Of a stretch of 64,000 nucleotides of DNA, positions 1 to 7,464 are shown one piece after another (within the stretch, counting starts at the first letter, position 1; each line of letters opens with the position of its first letter). Location of the stretch: positions 62,001 through 126,000 of the forward strand of contig NZ_PYLP01000005.1 in assembly GCF_003024675.1 (NCBI RefSeq), in the 5' to 3' direction. Under the pieces are notes generated by a model, which made no database searches, was not told the origin of the DNA, and was given only the letters and a program-made list of their open reading frames with translations. Made by a program: the position numbers and the translations under genes. This DNA is from Faecalibacillus faecis (GTDB lineage Bacteria; Bacillota_I; Bacilli_A; Erysipelotrichales; Coprobacillaceae).

Positions 1-593
1 TTCATTGCTTTATAAACGGCCAATGAAACAACTGCTGCCAAGATAGCTTCTAGAATACCATTCGTTGTAACAACACCTAAAAGTAATCCAATAAGTCCTG
101 AATAGGCAACATTTAAAGAACTTGCATAAGCATTTCCAAAGAATACATAGATTCCCGATAAAACAAGAACTGTATTCGTCAGTGCCCCTACCAGTGCACC
201 TGCTAGAACACCGCTATTTTCATGTCCTTTATTTTTCATTATTTCAAAAATTAAACCGGCTAGATAGCCTAGTAAAATACGTGGAACAAAAGCAATCAAC
301 AAACTTTTATAATTTCCACTAATTGTACCTATTGTCACAAAAGGTGAAAAACAAAAAGAAGTGATTCCTGGTTGAATGGTTGCCCTGATCATACTTGTCA
401 GACCAAAAACAAAACCTAATTCAGCCCCCGCTTTCTTTCCTAAAATAATACCCGCAATAATAACAGGTATGTGCATCGTTGTCGCATTAAGTGGTCCAAT
501 TGGAATATAACCAAGTGGTGTGACAACAAGGATGATTTCAATCGCTAAAAATAAAGCCATTGAAGTCATGTACTGTGTCTTTTTTGACTTCAT
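1..593 (-). CDS. ECF transporter S component, PanT-like (3' end cut by window)
   Basis: The minus strand encodes a hydrophobic protein whose reading frame runs off the left edge. The N-terminus carries TPLGYIPIGPLNATTMHIPV followed by a GIILGKKAG turn, a pattern known from ECF-type substrate-binding (S) membrane subunits of the pantothenate-like group. Several membrane segments follow. An AGGAGG sequence lies 5 bases before the ATG at 593 and 2 bases before an in-frame ATG at 596, so 593 is preferred. S components work with the shared EcfA1-EcfA2-EcfT module, and such a module is encoded at 34-36.4 kb in this window. Family is fairly sure; the vitamin substrate (pantothenate suggested) is inference. 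Confidence 0.8.
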   Translation of the reverse strand, partial: MKSKKTQYMTSMALFLAIEIILVVTPLGYIPIGPLNATTMHIPVIIAGIILGKKAGAELGFVFGLTSMIRATIQPGITSFCFSPFVTIGTISGNYKSLLIAFVPRILLGYLAGLIFEIMKNKGHENSGVLAGALVGALTNTVLVLSGIYVFFGNAYASSLNVAYSGLIGLLLGVVTTNGILEAILAAVVSLAVYKAM

Positions 594-596
594 CAT

Positions 597-738
597 TTCC
601 TCCTACTGTCGCTCATAAAAGATGCAACGTTTTTTTGGTATTCACCATTTCGAATGTCTTAATAAAAGTCTTTCGATCTCTTTTAATATCAAAATAAGTG
701 AACGAGAGAATTATATGACAAAATCATCTATTTTTCAA
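597..738 (-). promoter_or_regulatory. Promoter and ~108-nt candidate structured leader of the ECF S gene
   Basis: On the minus strand TTGAAA (733-738) and TATAAT (710-715) are 17 bases apart and lie over the end of the upstream peptidase gene. Transcription would start near 704 and leave a leader of about 108 nt. Its first bases (699-705, UCGUUCA) can pair with UGAGCGA at 609-615 just before the Shine-Dalgarno. An alternative hairpin GUUGCAU...AUGAGCGAC uses the same 3' strand. S-component genes are often riboswitch-controlled, but I could not fit this leader to a known class. Confidence 0.45.
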
Positions 739-1692
739 ATCAGAAAAAGCTTTTAAGCCATAAGCACTTTTTGCCTTTAAAATGGCACGTTTAATACACA
801 TCGATGTCACTTCACTTGCAAGAACACCCACCGCATCTACCATTCCTTCAACTTCATTGGTACTTAGGACAAAAATAGTATCCCCATCACTCATAGTATG
901 AACAGGTTGAATAGAGCGGGCATAACCATCATGACAAATTCCCGCCAGTTTTGTACATTGTGCTTTATTTAACTTGACATTAGTAACAATACAACCAATT
1001 GTTGTATTACCATCAGGAAGTTTTCGAATTTGATCCATTTGTTTCAATAAAACATCTTTAGTAGAAATAACTTGTTGTGTCTTTTTATCATAAATCCCTG
1101 CCAACATTTTATGACTCTCATGATCGACTACATTTCCACAGGCATTGACAGCCACAAGTCCTGCCACTTGAATAGCACCTACTTGTAAACCATAAGTTCC
1201 AATACCACCTTTCATGGCATGATCGAAACCTAAAATTTTACCAACACTGGCCCCACAACCAGCACCATAGTTTCCTTCTTTGATTTCATTATTTTCACTA
1301 TCTTTACAAGCTAAATAGCCCATATGTTTATCCGGTCTTACTTGAGGATTTCCTACTGATAAATCAAAAAGAGAAGCCCCACAAACAATCGGTACTCTCG
1401 CAACCGACATATCAAAACCAACATCATGTTCTTCTAAATACTGCATGGCTCCACTTGCAGCATCTAAGCCAAAAGCACTACCCCCACTTAACATCACCGC
1501 ATGAATTTGTTGAACCATATTAATTGGATTAAGTAAATCGGTTTCTCTTGTTGCTGGTCCACCACCACGAACATCAACACCCGCTGTAGCTCCTTTTTCA
1601 ACTATTACGACACTGCACCCTGTTGCTGCTTGTATATCTTCAACTTGTCCTACTTTAACACCAGAAATATCTGTGATTTTTATTTCTTTCAT
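724..1692 (-). CDS. P1-family (S58, DmpA/NylC-like) self-processing peptidase
   Basis: A 322-residue protein of the peptidase S58/DmpA family. These N-terminal-nucleophile hydrolases cleave themselves into two chains and act as aminopeptidases or amidases. Visible marks are RGGGPATRETDLL near residue 43, LSGGSAFGLDAA near 69, and GNTTIG, where the family's autocleavage would expose Thr230 as nucleophile (Asn229/Thr230, the NylC-type variant rather than the Gly/Ser of DmpA). AAGGTGA lies shortly before the start. It ends the run GNAT - pentapeptide protein - peptidase, with 16 bases to its upstream neighbour. The natural substrate cannot be told from sequence. Confidence 0.88.
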   Translation of the reverse strand: MKEIKITDISGVKVGQVEDIQAATGCSVVIVEKGATAGVDVRGGGPATRETDLLNPINMVQQIHAVMLSGGSAFGLDAASGAMQYLEEHDVGFDMSVARVPIVCGASLFDLSVGNPQVRPDKHMGYLACKDSENNEIKEGNYGAGCGASVGKILGFDHAMKGGIGTYGLQVGAIQVAGLVAVNACGNVVDHESHKMLAGIYDKKTQQVISTKDVLLKQMDQIRKLPDGNTTIGCIVTNVKLNKAQCTKLAGICHDGYARSIQPVHTMSDGDTIFVLSTNEVEGMVDAVGVLASEVTSMCIKRAILKAKSAYGLKAFSDLKNR

Positions 1693-1708
1693 TGTTTCAC
1701 CTTTTTTC

Positions 1709-2332
1709 TTATTTTACTTTAACACCTAAAATTCCAATTAAATCAACTGCTTGAAAATCATTAATAACAAGATTCTTTAAACTTTGTAAATCAAACAAAG
1801 CTCCTTGAATTTGACAACTTGATACATCTAAACCTTTATGATGTAAAGAAGTAAGTTCACATCGTATTAAAGATGTGTCTTTTAATTCTATTTTTTTACA
1901 ATGCGTATCATAGAAAGAAGCTTCTTGTAAATCAGTATGTTTAAAATAAACATTTTGAAGTGATGAAGAAGCATAATTACTGTATCGTCCTTGACAGTTT
2001 TCAAAAAGCACATCTTTTAAATTTGTTTCAATAAAAGTGGTTCCTGTAAGTTTACAGTTTTTAAATTGAACACGATTTAAATATTGATGATCGAAGTTTT
2101 GATTTGATAAATCACATTTATCAAAAGTCACATCAATTAAATCAATATGATTTAATTGAATGGTATTAAAATCAATATTTTCAAAAAGACAACCATCAAA
2201 AGTAAGATGATCTAAATTCATTTCTCTTTCATAATTTTCATCAATATGAATATCTTGAAACTTCATTTCTTTCAAACATTCATCAAATGTTGTCTTTTCA
2301 ATATAACTAAGCTTTGGTTCTATTAATTTCAT
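1709..2332 (-). CDS. Pentapeptide-repeat protein
   Basis: The 207-residue protein is built almost entirely of pentapeptide repeats of the A(D/N)LXX type, for example LDHLTFDGCLFENIDF and LKDVLFENCQG, which fold as a right-handed quadrilateral beta-helix. Some family members (Qnr, MfpA, McbG) mimic DNA and protect gyrase, but many have no known role. It lacks signal peptide and membrane segments, so it is cytoplasmic. The start is supported by GGAG 5-6 bases upstream, inside the last codons of the GNAT gene, giving a 26-base overlap that suggests translational coupling. Gyrase protection is only a possibility. Confidence 0.85.
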   Translation of the reverse strand: MKLIEPKLSYIEKTTFDECLKEMKFQDIHIDENYEREMNLDHLTFDGCLFENIDFNTIQLNHIDLIDVTFDKCDLSNQNFDHQYLNRVQFKNCKLTGTTFIETNLKDVLFENCQGRYSNYASSSLQNVYFKHTDLQEASFYDTHCKKIELKDTSLIRCELTSLHHKGLDVSSCQIQGALFDLQSLKNLVINDFQAVDLIGILGVKVK

Positions 2333-2831
2333 CCTGTCTCCTTTTTAAAGAATTCCAAAAACTCCAAAATTCCTTATCACCAATCATACCATTTTTACAT
2401 AAAATAATATAATCTTCTTTTTGCCATGTATAACATACTTTCGTTTCTTGAAATCCATTTCTTAAATAGAATTGTTTTCTTTTAATTCTTTGTTCCTTGT
2501 TTTTACATTCTTTAATTTGTTCAATATCAAGCATGATCCTATTTGAAACATATTCTTTAGAAAGATCTTCTAAAATCATACTACCATATCCAAGATTTCG
2601 ATATTCTTCTTTAACCGCAAGATAGAGAATACTTACAATTTGATGATGGATACATAATATGGTAAAGCCAATAAGTTTTTCTTCTTGATAATAACCATAA
2701 ATAATTCCTTTATGAAGATCATCAAAAAGCCAAGTAAGATTCGTTTGTTCATTTTTAGGAAAAGCTTGTTGGTAAAGTGTTCTTATTTCATTTATTTCTT
2801 CACTATGGAAATCAATTTGTTTTCTAATCAT
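2307..2831 (-). CDS. GNAT-family N-acetyltransferase
   Basis: A 174-residue GNAT-fold acetyltransferase. The acetyl-CoA loop region reads VKEEYRNLGYGSMIL (around residues 73-87), matching the family's R/Q-x-x-G-x-G/A motif; after it comes the conserved YLRNGF segment near 125-130. The substrate is unknown. Its start follows directly on the terminator of the HAD gene and has only a weak ribosome-binding site, so it may be expressed from leaky readthrough. Its 3' end overlaps the pentapeptide-repeat gene by 26 bases. Confidence 0.82.
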   Translation of the reverse strand: MIRKQIDFHSEEINEIRTLYQQAFPKNEQTNLTWLFDDLHKGIIYGYYQEEKLIGFTILCIHHQIVSILYLAVKEEYRNLGYGSMILEDLSKEYVSNRIMLDIEQIKECKNKEQRIKRKQFYLRNGFQETKVCYTWQKEDYIILCKNGMIGDKEFWSFWNSLKRRQDEINRTKA

Positions 2832-2834
2832 TTT

Positions 2835-2860
2835 AAAAAACTCTTAATTTCTTAAGAGTT
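2835..2860 (-). terminator. Rho-independent terminator of the HAD phosphatase gene
   Basis: A perfect 9-bp inverted repeat, AACTCTTAA (2839-2847) with TTAAGAGTT (2852-2860), is followed on the minus strand by six Ts. It starts within the HAD stop codon and ends four bases before the GNAT start codon. Confidence 0.75.
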
Positions 2861-3675
2861 TAAATAAGACCTTTTTCTTCTAGTTGTTTTAAGCAATAAG
2901 CAATCCCATTATCATTATTTGATAAAGTAATGTAGTTTGCTCTTTCTTTTACTTCATCAACTGCATTTTCCATAGCAACACCATAACCACAATATTCAAT
3001 CAAAGATAAATCATTATATCCATCACCAAAAGCAATTGTTTCGTCTTGTTTAATTCCTAATTTCTTACATAAAACATCTAAAGAAGCTGCTTTATCAATT
3101 CCATTAGCCATACATTCAATAAAGTAAGGATCACTACGATAAATAGACATTTTACCTTCATAAGGTGCTTTAAATTCATCAAGAATTTGTGCAACATATG
3201 CGGGTTCTCCAGTAATTAATACTTTATTGACATCAAAGTTCACTTCTTTTTTAAAATCTTGAACATGTTTGATATTCATTTTTGTTGTAAAGCTTTCTAA
3301 TTGAATCCAATGATCACCAATATCTTCTGTAATAATTTCAGTCGCATTGTATGTAAGTGGTGATAAACCAAAAGCTTTTGCACGATCATACATTTCATGA
3401 GCTACTTCACTTGAAAGAGTTTGTTCATAAACAACTTCATTTGTTTTATAATCTAAAACTCTTGCCCCATTGAATGATAATAAATATCCTCCAACTTTAT
3501 CTAAAGTTAATTCTTTTGCTTCTTTAAAGATACCAGCTGTTGGTCTTCCTGAAGCTAAAACAATGATAATTCCTTTTTGTGCTAATTTAATAAGTTCTTG
3601 TTTTGTTTCTTCTAAAATATTTTTATTTTTATCTGTTAATGTTCCATCTAAATCTAATGCTATTAATTTATACAT
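2860..3675 (-). CDS. Cof-type HAD phosphatase (sugar-phosphatase family)
   Basis: A 271-residue Cof/YidA-type haloacid dehalogenase hydrolase. Motif I is LDLDGTLTD with the nucleophile Asp8 and Asp10. Motif II Ser lies in VLASGRPT, and motif III/IV is GDGYNDLSLIEYCGYGVAMENA near the C-terminus; the C2 cap lies between. Such enzymes dephosphorylate small phosphorylated sugars or cofactors (FMN, PLP) in the cytoplasm with broad specificity. A TATAAT at 3699-3704 with a weak -35 (TTTTGT, 3722-3727) lies upstream, so it probably has its own promoter. Confidence 0.9.
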   Translation of the reverse strand: MYKLIALDLDGTLTDKNKNILEETKQELIKLAQKGIIIVLASGRPTAGIFKEAKELTLDKVGGYLLSFNGARVLDYKTNEVVYEQTLSSEVAHEMYDRAKAFGLSPLTYNATEIITEDIGDHWIQLESFTTKMNIKHVQDFKKEVNFDVNKVLITGEPAYVAQILDEFKAPYEGKMSIYRSDPYFIECMANGIDKAASLDVLCKKLGIKQDETIAFGDGYNDLSLIEYCGYGVAMENAVDEVKERANYITLSNNDNGIAYCLKQLEEKGLI

Positions 3676-3698
3676 TTTTATACCTACCTTTTGCGTTT

Positions 3699-3727
3699 AT
3701 TATAACAAAGACACTAAAAAAACAAAA
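3699..3727 (-). promoter_or_regulatory. Promoter of the HAD gene
   Basis: On the minus strand a consensus TATAAT (3699-3704) is preceded after 17 bases by TTTTGT (3722-3727). The -35 is poor, so the call rests on the -10 and the position just before the gene. Confidence 0.45.
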
Positions 3728-3739
3728 CTTATTTCTTAA

Positions 3740-3770
3740 AAAGAAAAAGAAGTCTAACATTGTGTTAAAC
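3740..3770 (-). terminator. Terminator of the shikimate dehydrogenase gene
   Basis: On the minus strand GTTTAACA and TGTTAGAC (3763-3770 with 3752-3759) form an 8-bp stem with a 3-base loop, followed by a T-rich run (TTCTTTTTCTTTTT). Confidence 0.75.
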
Positions 3771-3786
3771 CTCTCAAATAACTTTC

Positions 3787-4653
3787 TTAAAAGTCTAAAG
3801 CTTCTTTCACTTTATCAATTGGCATATCTTGATCTGTCCATAATTTAAATGAAGCAGCTCCTTGATAAAGCATCATTCCTAAACCATTAATTGTTTGACA
3901 TCCAACTTTTTCAGCTTCTTCTAGTAATTTTGTTTTTTCCGGCATATAAATAACATCAGAAACAATTAAATCTTTTCTTAAATAAGAAGTATCTGGTAAA
4001 ACCATTTGTCCTTCTAATTTACCCATTCCTACATTTGTCGCATTTGTGAAGATTGCTGATTCATTAATTTCTTTTCTTAATGTTTCATGATCATTTAAAT
4101 CAAATAATTGTGCTTTACATTTTGTTTGTGAATTAATTTTTTCAACATTTTCTAAAGCACGATTCCATGAAGCGTCTTTAATATTAAAAATACTGATTTC
4201 TTTAACACCATCTAATGCAGCTTGCATGACGATTGCTGTTGCTGCTCCCCCAGCACCAACAATTGTCATCTTTTTACCAATGATATCAATTCCTTGATCT
4301 TTTAAAGCATTCATATAACCTGTACCATCTGTAATTGTTCCAGTTAAAACGCCATTATCATTAATAACTGTATTGATAGCTCCACACATTTTCGCAATTG
4401 GTGTAATATGATCTAAATATTGACCAATAGATGTTTTATAAGGCATAGAAACATTCCATCCTCTTACATTTAAAGCTTTGAAACCCTTAACCGCATCTTC
4501 TAATTGATCTGGTTGAATATCGAAAGCTAAATAAGCATAATCTAAACCTAATGCACGGCATGCAGCATTGTGCATCACTGGTGATTTAGAATGTCTAATT
4601 GGTGTAGCAATAAGTCCTAATAATTCTGTATGTCCTGTAATTCTTTTTTCCAT
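3787..4653 (-). CDS. aroE: Shikimate (quinate/shikimate) dehydrogenase, T-box controlled
   Basis: A 288-residue shikimate dehydrogenase that reduces 3-dehydroshikimate with NAD(P)H in aromatic amino-acid synthesis. The substrate site is visible as PIRHSKSPVMHN (residues 18-29), catalytic Lys73 in NVSMPYK, Asn94 in GAINT and Asp109 in TDGTGY. The Rossmann motif is VGAGGAATA (132-140) and the C-terminal block is LGMMLYQGAASF. The TDGTGY form and overall length resemble YdiB-like members that can also use quinate. The reading frame is open 25 codons further upstream, but ATG 4653 has GGGGGA 7 bases before it and lies after the T-box terminator, so it is the true start. It is monocistronic. Confidence 0.92.
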   Translation of the reverse strand: MEKRITGHTELLGLIATPIRHSKSPVMHNAACRALGLDYAYLAFDIQPDQLEDAVKGFKALNVRGWNVSMPYKTSIGQYLDHITPIAKMCGAINTVINDNGVLTGTITDGTGYMNALKDQGIDIIGKKMTIVGAGGAATAIVMQAALDGVKEISIFNIKDASWNRALENVEKINSQTKCKAQLFDLNDHETLRKEINESAIFTNATNVGMGKLEGQMVLPDTSYLRKDLIVSDVIYMPEKTKLLEEAEKVGCQTINGLGMMLYQGAASFKLWTDQDMPIDKVKEALDF

Positions 4654-4675
4654 TTTTATTTCCCCCATATATACT

Positions 4676-4930
4676 AATAAAAAAGTCTCTTCATCCCATA
4701 AGGACGAAAGAGACCATCGCGTTACCACCTTACTTCGTTATTATCTCACAATAATAACCTTACTAAGTACCTACATACTCATACACGTTAACGGGTGTCA
4801 CCGGAGATATCTACTTACTTCAATATTCTACTCCAAGAGGAATTCAATCATCAAACATAACTTTTTTTCACCAACCAAAAGCTCTCTACCTATATTTTAA
4901 TCATCTACTACTTCTTTTCACTGTATTTAT
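4676..4930 (-). promoter_or_regulatory. T-box leader (tRNA-sensing riboswitch) of aroE
   Basis: This fills most of the 363-base gap between aroE and the next gene. The minus strand shows the T-box bulge AAGGTGGTAACGCG (4718-4731; canonical AGGGTGGNACCGCG) and a terminator hairpin at 4685-4714 followed by Ts. Upstream is a Stem I with the AGAGAGC...GGTTGGTG distal loop and an AGTAG / GAA specifier-loop pair. The bases after GAA (4839-4842) read UUCC: the specifier is UUC (Phe) if it follows directly, or UCC (Ser) if one base intervenes. Phe fits an aromatic-pathway gene. Uncharged tRNA would favour the antiterminator and expression. Confidence 0.9.
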
Positions 4931-4934
4931 TTGT

Positions 4935-4963
4935 ATTAAACCACTTCATCATTTATTTGTCAA
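4935..4963 (-). promoter_or_regulatory. Promoter of the T-box-aroE transcript
   Basis: On the minus strand a perfect TTGACA (4958-4963) and TTTAAT (4935-4940) are separated by 17 bases. The start point would fall just ahead of T-box Stem I. Confidence 0.7.
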
Positions 4964-4966
4964 AGA

Positions 4967-5209
4967 TTTTTATAAGCATATTGTAAAATATCGCCCCTCA
5001 TGGGACGATATTTATTTTATTCTATTTTCTTTTTTCTAATATAAGTTAAAACAACTAAACTTCCTATCAATAATAAAACAACACCTATAATATTTTCATC
5101 ATCCCCTGTTTTTACTTTTTTAACTTCTTGTTTATTTTCAGCTTTTACTACTGGTTTTACTGTTTCTTGATTATTTGATGTTGAATCATTCTTTTTATTA
5201 TCATCTTTT
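4967..5209. repeat. Direct repeat copy A (243 bp): 3' gene end plus terminator
   Basis: This stretch matches 7222-7464 with about six base differences. It covers the terminator and the codons for the linker, anchor motif, membrane segment and charged tail of the surface protein. Identity stops abruptly at 5209, inside the coding region. Confidence 0.9.
4982..5013 (-). terminator. Terminator of the first surface-protein gene
   Basis: A GC-rich stem AATATCGTCCC / GGGGCGATATT with loop ATGA is followed by TTTT on the minus strand. A copy with one changed base lies 2255 bases further on, at 7237-7268. Confidence 0.8.
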
Positions 5210-7053
5210 GTTTGTTCTTTGATGAGTAAAGTTGTTGTAGCTATACCATCTTCAAATGTTACTTTTACATGATGTGTTCCTACAGCAAGTGTATTTAAAT
5301 ACATATCATCAAAAGTAATAATTGTAGAACCTTTTGTTACTTTATAATGTACTTTATCAACTTCTTGATCATCTACTTCTACTTTTACATTTTCTGTATA
5401 TTCATGATCTATTCTTATTAAAATATCTTTTCCACTTTCTTTAACAAAAGTTTCTCCTTCACCTTCAATAACTTTATAAGAAATATTTTTCTTTACAAGT
5501 CCTTCAATAGCTTTATTAATTGCATCTGCATAACCATCTACTGTTGTTTGTTCCGTAATATTCTTTCCTTCTTCTACTAATGCAAGTGCATCTTTTAAGG
5601 CTTTTACTGTTTCATCTGTATAGATACTTAAATCACTTGGTACTTTAGCTTTTGCTTCATTGACTTTTGTATAATCAGCATCTTTATATTTTAATTCACT
5701 TATTGCCTTATTAATTGCATCTGCGTAACTATCTACTGTTACTTGTTCTTGTTTACTTTTTGCATGATCAACTGCATTAATTGCATCTTCTACAATAGAA
5801 TAGTTAGAATATAAATTAGCATCTATTTTTTGAGCATTCGCAATCGCTTCATTTACTTTTGTGTAATCAGCTAAAATATTTAATTTATCCCATATAAATG
5901 TTGGATGATTAATTCCTACTACCCATTCAATTCCTGTACTTGCATTATTTCGAAGATCAGTAAGTACGTTAGCAGAAGAAAAATTAGAACTTTCTCTTCC
6001 ACAGATAGACTGATCAAAGTTTGGATCTGCGGATGCAGTACCTGCATCCCAGTCTACAACAAGTTTTACAATTGCATTATAATTATTATCCGGATCATCA
6101 AGTGCTCTATCTGGCCAAATACAATTTGTAATATTAGCTACTGCAACAGCTGCAATCCAAGTGATATTGCCTGGTTCTGCACAATTAATATTTTTTGTCG
6201 CTACCATACAATTTTTAATTATTACACCTGGATTCCCATTAAAATCAAAATTTGCGCCGAGAATGCCACCGACAGCTGAATAAATATTTTGGCAAGAAAC
6301 AGAACCTCCAAACCAGCAATCGATAATTTGTGAACTACTCTCAGAGTTTTCCCATTGTCCAATTAATCCTCCTACAGTATCGACACTATCCTCGCTAGGT
6401 TCAGTACTAATAACTGTAGCATTTGAAGCACAACCTTTTACCTGTGTACTCCAAGTGCATTGCCCTATTAAACCACCTAGCATCTTATCACCAACATCAT
6501 TTTCAATTTTTCCACTTGTATAACAGTTTTCAACTATACCACCATTGACCCAATCTGCCAAAATACCAGCAAGTAGAGAACAATCATTCGAAACAATATC
6601 AGCATTCGTAACCATCAAATTTTTCACAATTCCACCAGAAGATATAACGCCAAACAATCCATTTCGTGTTAAATCTTCTCCTGTATAGTGATGATACAAA
6701 TTCATTATTTTGTGATATTGACCATCAAAAGTACCGCCAAAATATTGACTAAAATTACTACCATTTCCAATAGATATCCATTGATGCCCTGAAAGGTCCA
6801 AATCATTATCTAAATAGATCGTTTTATCTTTAAATAATATATTACCATTGACTAGTTGAGCCAACCCCGCAAGTTGTTCTGCGGTTGTAATATGATATTC
6901 ACTATCTACTTCATGCCCGACATACCAACTTGTATCAGCTGTCCCATCCCATATATCTACTGCTTCTACCGCAAATACATTCATAGGCACAAATGACACA
7001 ACCATGGATAATGATAATAATACTGCAACCATTATTTTCTTAATTGCTTTCAT
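5017..7053 (-). CDS. Wall-anchored surface protein: GLUG-like repeats, two FIVAR domains, X2-like domain
   Basis: A 678-residue secreted protein. The N-terminus (MKAIKKIMVAVLL...) is a signal peptide with probable cleavage after VFA. Residues about 50-250 hold glycine-rich GLUG-type repeats (GGTFDG, GGLIGQ, GGILGA) expected to form a beta-helix. Two FIVAR repeats (about 396-457 and 460-523, each with DYTKVNEA and ADAINKAI) are followed by an X2-like Ig domain (about 525-612). A polar linker leads to KVKTGD, a hydrophobic segment and RKKK, a variant sortase signal. ATG 7053 is chosen over the upstream ATG because GGGAGG precedes it. FIVAR and X2 domains are often carbohydrate-binding; an adhesin or glycan-binding role is inferred. 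Confidence 0.85.
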   Translation of the reverse strand: MKAIKKIMVAVLLSLSMVVSFVPMNVFAVEAVDIWDGTADTSWYVGHEVDSEYHITTAEQLAGLAQLVNGNILFKDKTIYLDNDLDLSGHQWISIGNGSNFSQYFGGTFDGQYHKIMNLYHHYTGEDLTRNGLFGVISSGGIVKNLMVTNADIVSNDCSLLAGILADWVNGGIVENCYTSGKIENDVGDKMLGGLIGQCTWSTQVKGCASNATVISTEPSEDSVDTVGGLIGQWENSESSSQIIDCWFGGSVSCQNIYSAVGGILGANFDFNGNPGVIIKNCMVATKNINCAEPGNITWIAAVAVANITNCIWPDRALDDPDNNYNAIVKLVVDWDAGTASADPNFDQSICGRESSNFSSANVLTDLRNNASTGIEWVVGINHPTFIWDKLNILADYTKVNEAIANAQKIDANLYSNYSIVEDAINAVDHAKSKQEQVTVDSYADAINKAISELKYKDADYTKVNEAKAKVPSDLSIYTDETVKALKDALALVEEGKNITEQTTVDGYADAINKAIEGLVKKNISYKVIEGEGETFVKESGKDILIRIDHEYTENVKVEVDDQEVDKVHYKVTKGSTIITFDDMYLNTLAVGTHHVKVTFEDGIATTTLLIKEQTKDDNKKNDSTSNNQETVKPVVKAENKQEVKKVKTGDDENIIGVVLLLIGSLVVLTYIRKKKIE

Positions 7054-7081
7054 ACGCTTTCCTCCCAATAATTATTTTCAA

Positions 7082-7204
7082 TGATACCTGCAGTCTCAAA
7101 TTAAATTATTAAATAATTGCTGTCTTTTAACAACAATTATCATTTTTATTGAGACTACATATCTCTTCTATATTTATTATATTTTCTTCTATTTTGTTTG
7201 TCAA
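7082..7204 (-). promoter_or_regulatory. Promoter and paired-palindrome leader of the first surface gene
   Basis: TTGACA (7199-7204) and TATAAT (7176-7181) are 17 bases apart on the minus strand. Nine bases after the -10 comes a 17-bp inverted repeat at 7150-7166 (TGAGAC-N5-ATCTCT on the plus strand), and 68 bases further another at 7082-7098 (TGATAC-N5-GTCTCA). A hairpin-forming segment lies between them. The same layout, with identical distances, precedes the second surface gene. Confidence 0.75.
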
Positions 7205-7221
7205 TTTTATGCAAAATAAGT

Positions 7222-7464
7222 TTTTTATAAGCATATTGCAAAATATCGCCCCTCATGGGACGATATTTATTTTAATCTATTTTCTTTTTTCTAATATAAG
7301 TTAAAACAACTAAACTTCCTAACAATAATAAAGCAATACCTATAATATTTTCATCATCACCTGTTTTTACTTTTTTAACTTCTTGTTTATTTTCAGCTTT
7401 TACTACTGGTTTTACTGTTTCTTGATTATTTGATGTTGAATCATTCTTTTTATTATCATCTTTT
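7222..7464. repeat. Direct repeat copy B (243 bp): 3' gene end plus terminator
   Basis: The partner of 4967-5209 at a constant offset of 2255 bases, with about six substitutions and no gaps. It encodes the shared linker, KTGD anchor and tail of the second surface protein and continues through its terminator. Confidence 0.9.
7237..7268 (-). terminator. Terminator of the second surface-protein gene
   Basis: The same GC-rich stem-loop as at 4982-5013 with loop ATGA, followed on the minus strand by TTTTGC. It is part of the duplicated 3' cassette. Confidence 0.78.

Noticed and set aside
601-660. Tetrahydrofolate riboswitch before the ECF S gene
   Set aside because: Only short pieces (GGTGAAT, TTGCATC) agree; the conserved 5' part and the GC-rich closing stem are missing, and the S protein is not FolT-like.
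5905-6279. Plus-strand open frame inside the first surface gene
   Set aside because: It is antisense to a well-supported coding region with domain structure, and its product is low-complexity without a ribosome site.
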